Source of the DNA: Candidatus Rokuibacteriota bacterium
GTDB taxonomy: Bacteria > Methylomirabilota > Methylomirabilia > Rokubacteriales > CSP1-6
Length of the DNA stretch: 63,354 nucleotides
Assembly: GCA_016179965.1 (NCBI GenBank)
Contig: JACPCF010000025.1
Coordinates: 1 to 63,354, forward strand
Reading direction: 5' to 3'
A program made the position numbers and the translations under genes. The notes beneath the pieces are model-generated. The model was not told the origin of the DNA. It did no database searches and saw nothing but the letters and a program-made list of their open reading frames with translations. Position 1 is the first letter of the stretch. Each line of letters opens with the position of its first letter. This document shows positions 40,019-49,258 of this stretch, piece after piece.

Positions 40019-40029
40019 AGGTGCCGGCC

Positions 40030-40557
40030 ATGCGTTACATCATCAGCAGCCACGGCGTCGCCCCCACACCCGCCTTCCGCCAGATGGTGGAGCGGAAGGT
40101 CGGCAAGCTGGGGCGGATCCTCCCGAAGATCATCGAGGCCAAGGTGATGCTGTCGGCCGAGAAGTACCGCAGAACCGCGCACATCACGCTCCTCGCGAAG
40201 CGTCGGGTCTTCAGGAGCGAAGAGACGGCCGGGGACCTCGCGGCGGCGGTGGATCTGGCGATCGACGCGCTCACCCGGCAGGTGCGGCAGGTCAAGGACC
40301 GGCTCCGCCAGCGGAAGCCCCGGGTCTCGCGCCACCGGCCCCCCGCCCGCATGCCGAGCGACGGCGAGCCCGCCGCGGGCCCGCTGGTGGTCTCCCGGCG
40401 CGTCCCCGCCAAGCCCATGTCCGTGGAGGAAGCCGTGATGCAGCTCGGGCTCCGGGACGATCAGTTCCTGGTCTTCACCAACGCCGCCACCGAGACGGTC
40501 AACGTCCTCTACCGCCGGAAGAACGGCGGGCTCGGTCTCATCGAGCCGGTGGCCTGA
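40030..40557 (+). CDS. hpf: Ribosome hibernation promoting factor, long form
   Basis: 175 residues. The N-terminal RaiA/HPF domain (MRYIISSHGVAPTPAFRQMVERKVGKLGRIL) binds the 30S decoding site. The C-terminal domain (VVSRRVPAKPMSVEEAVMQLGLRDDQFLVFTNAATETVNVLYRRKNGGLGLIEP) mediates 100S dimerisation and marks the long form. ATG 40030 is preferred to GTG 40021 because it begins the domain. The position after rpoN is conserved. Confidence 0.95.
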   Translation: MRYIISSHGVAPTPAFRQMVERKVGKLGRILPKIIEAKVMLSAEKYRRTAHITLLAKRRVFRSEETAGDLAAAVDLAIDALTRQVRQVKDRLRQRKPRVSRHRPPARMPSDGEPAAGPLVVSRRVPAKPMSVEEAVMQLGLRDDQFLVFTNAATETVNVLYRRKNGGLGLIEPVA

Positions 40558-40578
40558 TGCCGGGCCAATTGACTTCGC

Positions 40579-40644
40579 CACGACCCACTTCGTGCGACCC
40601 ATCCACTGGATGGGTCCCCCGCGCCAGGGATGGCCTTCGGCCAT
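40579..40644 (+). other. Three consecutive hairpins in the hpf-rapZ gap
   Basis: The 193-base gap has CACGA/TCGTG (40579-40594), GACCCATCCA/TGGATGGGTC with a one-base centre (40596-40616) and ATGGCC-TTC-GGCCAT (40630-40644). No T-runs follow. The rest of the gap shows no gene. This could be a structured leader, processing site or repeat relic. Confidence 0.6.
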
Positions 40645-40750
40645 TGATCAGCGTCGGTCGTCGCCGGTCCTCACCGTACAACCGCGTACGCCTCCGGCCG
40701 GCTCCTCCCTCGGGCCTTGTCTGGCTTGCCACTTGGCCCGGCACTCCCGG

Positions 40751-41620
40751 ATGAACGAGAAGCCGCGCTTCGCCATCATCACCGGCCTCAGCGGGGCGGG
40801 GAAGAGCTACGCCATCAAGTGCTTCGAGGACATGGGGTACTTCTGCGTGGATAACCTGCCCACGACGCTCATCCCGACGTTCGCCGAGCTCTGCGCCCAG
40901 TCCACCCGTGAGATCCGGCGGATCGCCCTGGGCGTGGACGTCCGGGAGGGGGAGTACCTGGCCCACCTGGTGGAGACCCTCCAGGAGCTGAAGGCGAAGG
41001 GATACCCCACGGAGGTGCTGTTCCTCGAGGCGGGGGACGAGTCGCTCGTCCGGCGCTATCACGAGACGCGGCGTCGGCACCCCCTCGCGGGGGAGGGCAA
41101 CGTCCTGGACGGGATCCGTGCCGAGCGGAAGGCGATGGCCGACCTCCGGGAGATCGCCGATCGGATCGTGGACACCTCCGGCCTGACCGTCCACCAGCTC
41201 AAAGAGCTGGTGGTGGACTTTTACGGGGAGGCGAGGACGCGGGGCGCCCTCACGGTGTCGCTGGTCTCCTTCGGCTACAAGCACGGCCTCCCGTACGACT
41301 CGGACCTGGTCTTCGACGTCCGCTTCCTCCCCAATCCTCACTTCGTGGAAGAGCTACGCCCCCTCGATGGTCGGGCGCCAGCGGTGAGGGACTTCGTCCT
41401 CCAGCACGCCGAGAGCCGCCAGCTCCTGGACCGGCTCAAAGACCTGCTCGCCTTCCTCCTGCCCTTCTACCAGCGGGAGGGCAAGGCGTACCTCACCGTC
41501 GCGCTCGGCTGCACCGGAGGGCGGCACCGGTCCGTCGTCCTCGTCGAAGAGCTCCGCCCGTTCCTCGAGGCCCAGGGGTTCCCGCCCACGGTCACTCACC
41601 GGGACCTCGACCGTGAGTGA
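40751..41620 (+). CDS. rapZ: RNase adapter / nucleotide-binding protein RapZ (YvcJ family)
   Basis: 289 residues. P-loop ITGLSGAGKSYAIKCFEDMGYFCVDNLP and second nucleotide motif GVDVREGEYL are at the N-terminus. The C-terminal domain FGYKHGLPYDSDLVFDVRFLPNPHF and TVALGCTGGRHRSVVLVEEL define the family. In E. coli it guides RNase E to GlmZ RNA, controlling GlmS and hence envelope precursor synthesis. A similar role here is inference. ATG 40751 is the family start. It overlaps the GH57 gene by 8 bases. Confidence 0.96.
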   Translation: MNEKPRFAIITGLSGAGKSYAIKCFEDMGYFCVDNLPTTLIPTFAELCAQSTREIRRIALGVDVREGEYLAHLVETLQELKAKGYPTEVLFLEAGDESLVRRYHETRRRHPLAGEGNVLDGIRAERKAMADLREIADRIVDTSGLTVHQLKELVVDFYGEARTRGALTVSLVSFGYKHGLPYDSDLVFDVRFLPNPHFVEELRPLDGRAPAVRDFVLQHAESRQLLDRLKDLLAFLLPFYQREGKAYLTVALGCTGGRHRSVVLVEELRPFLEAQGFPPTVTHRDLDRE

Positions 41621-43751
41621 TGCCCGCCGGGAGCCGAGCGCGCGCGATCCGCTGACCTTCCTCTTCGGCGTTCACAACCACCAGCCGACGGCTAACTTCG
41701 ACTGGGTGATCCGCGAGGCCACGGATCACGCCTACCACCCCTTCCTGGCCCTCCTCCAGCAGTTCCCGGAGCTGCCCGCTACGGTTCACACATCGGGCGG
41801 GCTCCTCATGTGGCTGAAGGAACAGGCGCCCCGCACGTTCGACCTGCTGGGGACGCTGGCGGCAAGGGGGCAGGTCGAGCTACTGACCGGCGGCTTCTAC
41901 GAGCCGATCCTCCCCATCCTGCCCGACTGGGACAAGGTGGGCCAGATCGGCGAGCTCACTGACTTCATCCGCCGTCACTTCGGGGTGACCCCGCGGGGGA
42001 TGTGGCTGGCCGAGCGGGTCTGGGAGCCCCACCTGCCGAAGGCGCTCCGGGAGGCGCGAGTCGAGTACGTCCTGGTGGACGACAGCCACTTCGGCCTGGC
42101 CGGGCTGAACCCCGCCGACTTGGGCGGCTACTATCTGACCGAAGAGCAGGGCGCGACCCTGGCGGTGTTTCCGATCAGTCAGCGCTTGCGGTATCTGGTC
42201 CCCTTCGCCGAGCCCGAGGACACCCTCGCCTACCTCGCCGAGAGGCGGGAGACGGCGGGCAGCCTGACGCTGGTGGACGACGGGGAGAAGTTCGGGGTCT
42301 GGCCGGGGACGCACCGGCTCTGTCACGAAGCGGGCTGGCTCCGGCGCTTCTTCGAGGCGGTGGTCGGCGCCTCGTGGCTGCGTGCCTCCACGCCCTCCCG
42401 ATACCTCGACAGCCACCCCCCACGCGGCAGCATCTACCTCCCCACCGCGGCCTACCGGGAGATGGGGGAGTGGGCGCTGCCGGCCGACGCCGCCCGCGAG
42501 CTCGAGGAGGCCAAGCACCGCATCCAGGCGCTCCCCGACGGGGAACGGCTCGTCACGCTCCTCCGCGGCGGGTTCTGGCGGAACTTCCTCGTCAAGTATC
42601 CGGAGGTCAACGACCTCTACTGGACCATGCTGCGGCTTTCCCGCGCCCTCCACGACTGCCTGGCCCAGCGCCCCGCTGATCCGAGGCTTCGCGAAGCCCG
42701 GAGGCATCTCTGGCGCGGCCAGGGCAACGACACCTACTGGCACGGAGTGTTCGGCGGATGCTACCTCCCTCATCTCCGCCGGGGCGCGCGGCAGGCCCTC
42801 CTCGCGGCCGAGCGGCTGCTGGCCGAGGCCACGAAGGCTCCACCCATGGCCTGGAGCCGCGGGGACCTCAACGGCGACGGGCGCGCCGAGCTGCGCGTCC
42901 GGACCCGGACGCTGGCGCTAACGCTCCACCCGTCGGCGGGGGGAAGCGTCACCGAGCTGGCGTCTCTCGCCAAGCCGCTGGATCTGGCTGACGTGCTGAC
43001 CCGCCGGCCGGAGGCCTACCATGCGCGGGTCAAGGCCGCTCCCGCTCAGGGGAGCGAGAATGGCGCGAGGACGATCCACGAGCGGCTGGAGGTCAAGGAG
43101 GCCGGCCTCGCCGAGTTGCTGGTGTATGACCGCTTCAGGCGCGCGTCCCTCCTGGATGGGCTCTTCCCGGAATCGGGGGAGCTCGATCCGCTCCACCCCT
43201 GGGACTTGGCAGACGTGGTTCTCGGGGACCAGCCGATGGAGCACCGAATTCGCCGTCGGCCCGGTCAGCTCGCCATACTCTTTTCGAGAGCAAATCCCGG
43301 AGGATGGCCTCTCCTCATTGAGAAAACGGTGACAGCCCGGGAGAAGGCCTCCGAGGTGAGCGTGAGCTACCACCTCCGCTGGAAGGGGAGCCGCCGACTC
43401 AGGGCGCGCTGGGCGGTGCAGTGGAACCTCGCCCTGACGGGGGGCGACCTCCCGGAACGGTACTACGACCTCCCCGGTCGGCCGAGCCTCCGCAGCCGAG
43501 GCGCCGCGGCTGACCGGGTCGGCGTGGAGCTCGTGGATGAATGGGTGGCGCTCGCCGCCGCCGTCCGCTGGGAGCGGCCCGCCGCCGTCGGGTGGGCGCC
43601 CGTGGAAACGGTCTCGCTCTCCGAAGCGGGCCTGGAGCGGATCTTCCAGGGCGCGTCGCTGCTCCTGGTCTGGCCTCTGGCCCTGGAGCCGGGCGAAGAC
43701 TGGGTGGAGCGCGTGCGCCTCACGATCAGGGATCGAGCCAATTCTCCTTGA
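41613..43751 (+). CDS. GH57 alpha-glucan transferase/amylase with DUF1926-type C-terminal domain
   Basis: 712 residues, cytoplasmic (no signal). The five GH57 regions are visible, notably VHNHQP (region 1), GGFYEPI (2), the nucleophile Glu in WLAERVWEP (3) and the general acid Asp in LVDDGEKFGVWPG (4). The C-terminal half (from about 430) resembles the beta-sandwich domains of 4-alpha-glucanotransferases such as the Thermococcus litoralis enzyme. It likely remodels glycogen or maltodextrins. GTG 41613 overlaps the rapZ stop, coupling an alpha-glucan enzyme to the sigma-54/LPS cluster. Confidence 0.9.
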   Translation: MSDARREPSARDPLTFLFGVHNHQPTANFDWVIREATDHAYHPFLALLQQFPELPATVHTSGGLLMWLKEQAPRTFDLLGTLAARGQVELLTGGFYEPILPILPDWDKVGQIGELTDFIRRHFGVTPRGMWLAERVWEPHLPKALREARVEYVLVDDSHFGLAGLNPADLGGYYLTEEQGATLAVFPISQRLRYLVPFAEPEDTLAYLAERRETAGSLTLVDDGEKFGVWPGTHRLCHEAGWLRRFFEAVVGASWLRASTPSRYLDSHPPRGSIYLPTAAYREMGEWALPADAARELEEAKHRIQALPDGERLVTLLRGGFWRNFLVKYPEVNDLYWTMLRLSRALHDCLAQRPADPRLREARRHLWRGQGNDTYWHGVFGGCYLPHLRRGARQALLAAERLLAEATKAPPMAWSRGDLNGDGRAELRVRTRTLALTLHPSAGGSVTELASLAKPLDLADVLTRRPEAYHARVKAAPAQGSENGARTIHERLEVKEAGLAELLVYDRFRRASLLDGLFPESGELDPLHPWDLADVVLGDQPMEHRIRRRPGQLAILFSRANPGGWPLLIEKTVTAREKASEVSVSYHLRWKGSRRLRARWAVQWNLALTGGDLPERYYDLPGRPSLRSRGAAADRVGVELVDEWVALAAAVRWERPAAVGWAPVETVSLSEAGLERIFQGASLLLVWPLALEPGEDWVERVRLTIRDRANSP

Positions 43752-43776
43752 GGCCGTTCCGGCGATGTGCTAACGT
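43748..43776 (+). promoter_or_regulatory. Promoter for metK
   Basis: TTGAGG, a 17-base spacer and TAACGT. The leader of about 40 bases ends in GGGAGGAG before ATG 43821. No SAM riboswitch-like fold is evident in it. Confidence 0.5.
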
Positions 43777-43820
43777 ACCGTTCTTAGAGCCAAAGGAAAC
43801 TTTCGAGCGGGAGGAGTGAC

Positions 43821-44966
43821 ATGGTGCAGGCCGAACACCTCTTCACCTCGGAGTCGGTGACGGAGGGACACCCGGACAAGATCGCCGACCAGATCTCCGA
43901 CGCCGTGCTCGACGCGATCATCGCGCAGGACCCCGTCGGCCGCGTCGCGTGCGAATGCCTCCTCACCACCGGCCTCGTGGTCGTCGCGGGCGAAATCACG
44001 ACCTCCTGCTACGTGGACATCCCGCGGATCGCCCGCGAGACGATCAAGGAGGTGGGCTACACCCGCGCCAAGTACGGGTTCGACTACGAGACCTGCGGCG
44101 TCATCACGGCCATCGACGAGCAGTCGGCGGACATCGCCATGGGTGTGGACGCGCTGGGCGCGGGGGACCAGGGGCTCATGTTCGGCTACGCGTGCCGGGA
44201 GACGCCGGAGCTGATGCCGCTCCCGATCATGCTCGCCCACCGCCTCGTCCGCCGGCTCACGGAGGTGCGGCGCACGGGCGTCCTGGAGTACCTGCGGCCG
44301 GATGGCAAGAGCCAGGTCACGGTCCGGTACGTGGACGGCAAGCCGCGCTCGGTGGAGACGGTGGTCGTCTCGGCCCAGCACAGCCCCGACGTCACCCTCC
44401 AGCAGATCCGCGAGGACATCATCCAGCACGTCATCCAGCCCGCGATCCCGCCCGACCTCCTGGACCCCAAGCGCTGCGTCTTCCACATCAACCCCACGGG
44501 GCGGTTTGTAAGGGGTGGACCCATGGGGGATACAGGACTCACCGGCCGGAAGATCATCGTGGACACCTACGGCGGCTCGTGCCCTCACGGCGGCGGCGCG
44601 TTCTCGGGGAAGGACCCCACCAAGGTGGACCGGTCCGCGTGCTACATGGCCCGGCACATCGCGAAGAATATCGTCGCCGCGGAGCTCGCGGAGCGGGTCC
44701 AGGTCCAGGTGGCGTATGCCATCGGCGTCGCCGATCCGGTCTCGATCATGGTGGACACGTTCGAGACGGGCAAGGTCCCCCACGGGAAGCTCCAGGACAT
44801 GATCCGGCGGCACTTCGACCTGACCCCCGCGGGCATCATCAAGTATTTGAACCTTCGCCGGCCGATCTTCAAGAAGACGGCAGCGTACGGGCACTTTGGC
44901 CGGAACGAGCCCGAGTTCACCTGGGAGCGCACCGACCGCGTCAAAGACCTCCGGGACGACGCCTAA
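43821..44966 (+). CDS. metK: S-adenosylmethionine synthetase
   Basis: 381 residues. Makes SAM from ATP and methionine. Motifs are [88 protein letters not shown] and AIGVADPVS. All metal, ATP and phosphate-binding elements are present. The active enzyme is a tetramer in the cytoplasm. It is followed by ahcY, which recycles the product of SAM-dependent methylation. Confidence 0.98.
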   Translation: MVQAEHLFTSESVTEGHPDKIADQISDAVLDAIIAQDPVGRVACECLLTTGLVVVAGEITTSCYVDIPRIARETIKEVGYTRAKYGFDYETCGVITAIDEQSADIAMGVDALGAGDQGLMFGYACRETPELMPLPIMLAHRLVRRLTEVRRTGVLEYLRPDGKSQVTVRYVDGKPRSVETVVVSAQHSPDVTLQQIREDIIQHVIQPAIPPDLLDPKRCVFHINPTGRFVRGGPMGDTGLTGRKIIVDTYGGSCPHGGGAFSGKDPTKVDRSACYMARHIAKNIVAAELAERVQVQVAYAIGVADPVSIMVDTFETGKVPHGKLQDMIRRHFDLTPAGIIKYLNLRRPIFKKTAAYGHFGRNEPEFTWERTDRVKDLRDDA

Positions 44967-44970
44967 CTCT

Positions 44971-45005
44971 AACTCGGAGGGGGGCTTTGCCCCCCTTCCG
45001 ACGCC
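44971..45005. repeat. GC-rich dispersed palindrome, copy 1
   Basis: Contains GGAGGGGGGC-TTT-GCCCCCCTTCC. It matches 49223-49257 on the other strand at 32 of 35 positions by my reading. It lies 5 bases after the metK stop and can act as a terminator. The following 120 bases hold further small stems (GGCGAAGCCGCC twice, CCCCTCGCTTCGCTCGGGG) and no gene. Confidence 0.75.
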
Positions 45006-45071
45006 CCTCGGCGAAGCCGCCCCCTCGCTTCGCTCGGGGCTTCGGGGGCTGCCTCCCCCCAGGGGCAATAG

Positions 45072-46388
<1,317 letters not shown>

Positions 46389-46441
46389 TCCCGGGCGGAC
46401 GGCTCCGCCGGGGCACGACCCCCCTGTCCTAAGGAGGCGCG

Positions 46442-49162
46442 ATGGCCAACCGACGTCCCCGACCCATCCTCTGGCTCCTGCTGATCGTCATCGTCCTGGC
46501 CCTGGTGGGCCAGGCCGTGCCTCTGTACACGGACTGGCTCTGGTTCCAGGAGGTGGGATACGTCGGGGTCTTCGTCACCATCCTCACCCTGCGGGGCTGG
46601 CTCTTCCTCGGGGTGGGCCTCGGGACCTTCCTCTTCCTCTCCCTGAACCTGACCTTCGCCGCGCGGACGGCGCGGCCGGACGTGCTCTGGGAGCTCGAGG
46701 ATCAGCTAGGCCTCCCCAGCCGCGTCGTGCTCGAGCCGCTCATCCGGCGCCTCCTGCTCCCGGTCCTGGCGGTCATCTCCTTTTTCTCGGGGGTCTCGGC
46801 GAGCGGCAGCTGGGAGACGGTACTGGAGTATTTCAACCGCACGCCCTTCGACACCACCGACCCGCTCTTCAGCCGCGATCTGTCCTTTTACGTGTTCACG
46901 CTCCCGTTCTGGCGGCTCCTGTACGGATGGGCGATGCTGCTCCTCGTCGCCACCATCGGGCTGAGCCTCGCGCTCTACGTCCTCCAGCGGAGCCTGGTGC
47001 TGACCGCCCGGGGGCCGCGCCTAGCCGCGGGGGCCCGGGCACACCTGCTCGCCCTGGGGGCGGCGTTCCTCGGGCTCAAGGCCTGGGGGTTCTGGCTCGA
47101 TCGCTTTGACCTCCTGTACTCCTCCCGGGGGGTGGTGTTCGGCGCCTCCTACACGGACGTGAACGCCTCGCTGCCGGTCCTCGGGATCCTGGTGGTGCTG
47201 GCGCTTCTCTGCGCCGCGGCCTGTCTCTTTCAGGTCTGGCGCCCGGGCTGGCGGTTCCTCGTCGCGGGCCTGGTCGTGCTGGGGGCCGTGTGGGTCGGCG
47301 GCCTCGGTCTCTACCCGGCGTTCCTCCAGCGCTTCCGGGTGACTCCCAACGAGCTGGTCGCGGAGCGGCCCTACATCGTCCACAATATCCGGATGACCCG
47401 GAAGGCCTACGGCCTGGACCGGATCGAGGAGAAGGACTTTCCCGCGGAGGAGAACCTGACCGCCGCCGCGCTGGAGCGGAACAACCCCACGATCAAGAAC
47501 ATCCGGCTCTGGGACCACCGTCCCCTCCTGACCACTTTCGGGCAGCTCCAGGAGATCCGGACCTACTACAAGTTCACGGACGTGGACAACGACCGCTACC
47601 TCATCGACGGCGAGTACCGGCAGATCATGCTCTCCCCCCGCGAGCTCTCCTACCGGCACCTGCCGAGCCGGATCTGGATCAACGAGCGCCTGACCTACAC
47701 CCACGGCTATGGGGTGATCGTCGGGCCGGTGAACCGGATCAGCCCCGAGGGGTTGCCGGAGTTCTTCGTCAAGGACATCCCGCCGGTCTCCTCGGGGTTC
47801 CTCAAGGTCACCCGGCCCGAGATCTACTACGGGGAGATCTCCAACGACTACGTCTTCGTCCGCACCAAATCCCAGGAGCTGGACTACCCGGCGGGGGACC
47901 AGAACGTCTACACGCGCTACGCGGGGCGGGGCGGGATCCCCGTCGGGTCGTTCCTGACCAAGCTGGCCGTCGCCATCCGCTTCGGCGAGATCAAGATCGT
48001 GCTCTCCGACGACCTGACCGGCGAGAGCCGGATCATGATCCACCGGGAGGTCGCCAAGCGGGTGCGTCAGATCGCGCCATTCCTCCGCTTCGACCGGGAT
48101 CCGTATCTCGTCGTCACCGACGACGGCCGGCTCGTCTGGATGATCGACGGATACACGGCGAGCGACCGGTATCCCTACTCCCAGCCCGTGCGCGACCTCG
48201 GCAACTACATCCGCAACTCGGTGAAGGCCACGGTGGACGCCTACCACGGGACGGTGACGTTCTACCTCGCCGACCCGACCGACCCGGTGATCCGCACCTA
48301 CGCCCGGGCCTTCCCGGGGCTCTTCAAGCCCCTCGGCGAGATGCCCGCGGATCTCCAGCGCCACATCCGCTATCCGGAGGACCTCTTCTCGATCCAGGCG
48401 AAGATGTACGCCACGTATCACATGGAAGAACCCCAGGTGTTCTACAACAAGGAGGACCTCTGGGCGATCCCGCGGCGGACGGTGGAGGGGCGGGACCGGG
48501 AGATGGAGCCGTACTACACGATCATGCGTCTGCCCGGGGAGAAGAAGGAGGAGTTCATCCTCCTCACCCTCTTCAACCCGAGCCGCCGGGACAACATGAT
48601 CGCCTGGCTGGCGGCGCGCACGGACCCGCCGAACTACGGACGCCTCATCGTCTACAACTTCCCCAAGGCCAAGCTCGTCTACGGGCCGCGGCAGATCGAC
48701 GCGCGGATCGACCAGGATCCGACCATCTCCCAGCAGCTCTCGCTCTGGAATCAGCGGGGCTCCACGACGATTCGGGGCTCGCTCCTGGCGATCCCCCTCG
48801 ATCAGTCCCTGATCTACGTCCAGCCCCTCTACCTGGCGGCTTCCGAGCAGGGCGCGTTGCCCGAACTCCGGCGCGTGTTCGTCTCCTACGGTAACCAGAT
48901 CGCCATGGAGCCGACGCTCGAGCAGTCGCTCCAGCGGATCTTCGGCGGGCGCGCCCGGATCGGGGACGCCGTCGGGCGACCCGCCGCGGGCGTCGCGCCC
49001 GGGCCTCCGGGCGATGCCGGCCTTCAGGGCCTGGTCCGGCGGGCGTGGGAGGCCTGGAGCCGGGCGCAGGACGCCCTCCGGCGAGGCGACTGGTCCGGCT
49101 ACGGCGAGGAGCAGCGCCGCCTCGAGCAGACGCTCCGCGAACTCCGCGACCGCTCCCGCTAG
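46442..49162 (+). CDS. UPF0182 family large membrane protein
   Basis: 906 residues. About seven membrane helices fill the first about 300 residues (starting ILWLLLIVIVLALVGQAVPLYTDWLWFQEVGY, a UPF0182 signature). A large extracytoplasmic region follows (ERPYIVHNIRMTRKAYGLDRIEE, NIRLWDHRPLL, THGYGVIVGPVNRIS, VFYNKEDLWAIP, EEFILLTLFNPSRRDNMIAWLAARTD). A charged C-terminal tail ends the protein. A strong AAGGAGG site precedes ATG. Biochemical function is unknown. The family occurs mainly in Actinobacteria, cyanobacteria and some uncultured lineages. Confidence 0.95.
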   Translation: MANRRPRPILWLLLIVIVLALVGQAVPLYTDWLWFQEVGYVGVFVTILTLRGWLFLGVGLGTFLFLSLNLTFAARTARPDVLWELEDQLGLPSRVVLEPLIRRLLLPVLAVISFFSGVSASGSWETVLEYFNRTPFDTTDPLFSRDLSFYVFTLPFWRLLYGWAMLLLVATIGLSLALYVLQRSLVLTARGPRLAAGARAHLLALGAAFLGLKAWGFWLDRFDLLYSSRGVVFGASYTDVNASLPVLGILVVLALLCAAACLFQVWRPGWRFLVAGLVVLGAVWVGGLGLYPAFLQRFRVTPNELVAERPYIVHNIRMTRKAYGLDRIEEKDFPAEENLTAAALERNNPTIKNIRLWDHRPLLTTFGQLQEIRTYYKFTDVDNDRYLIDGEYRQIMLSPRELSYRHLPSRIWINERLTYTHGYGVIVGPVNRISPEGLPEFFVKDIPPVSSGFLKVTRPEIYYGEISNDYVFVRTKSQELDYPAGDQNVYTRYAGRGGIPVGSFLTKLAVAIRFGEIKIVLSDDLTGESRIMIHREVAKRVRQIAPFLRFDRDPYLVVTDDGRLVWMIDGYTASDRYPYSQPVRDLGNYIRNSVKATVDAYHGTVTFYLADPTDPVIRTYARAFPGLFKPLGEMPADLQRHIRYPEDLFSIQAKMYATYHMEEPQVFYNKEDLWAIPRRTVEGRDREMEPYYTIMRLPGEKKEEFILLTLFNPSRRDNMIAWLAARTDPPNYGRLIVYNFPKAKLVYGPRQIDARIDQDPTISQQLSLWNQRGSTTIRGSLLAIPLDQSLIYVQPLYLAASEQGALPELRRVFVSYGNQIAMEPTLEQSLQRIFGGRARIGDAVGRPAAGVAPGPPGDAGLQGLVRRAWEAWSRAQDALRRGDWSGYGEEQRRLEQTLRELRDRSR

Positions 49163-49222
49163 ACCACGCGCGTTTGATCGACCGCTCCGAGCGCGGGCTT
49201 GGCCCGCGCAATCCCGGGGGGA

Positions 49223-49257
49223 GGCATCGGAAGGGGGGCGGAGCCCCCCTCCGAGTT
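49223..49257. repeat. GC-rich dispersed palindrome, copy 2 (likely bidirectional terminator)
   Basis: Minus-strand version of the element at 44971. It lies between the convergent UPF0182 and lptFG genes, 2 bases from the lptFG stop. The stem GGAAGGGGGGC-GGA-GCCCCCCTCC is followed by GAGTTTCT on the plus strand. Nearby GCGCGGGC-TTG-GCCCGCGC adds a second stem. Confidence 0.75.
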
Positions 49258-49258
49258 T

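Noticed and set aside
43776-43820. SAM riboswitch upstream of metK
   Set aside because: The leader after the predicted start is only about 40 bases and shows no conserved riboswitch core.
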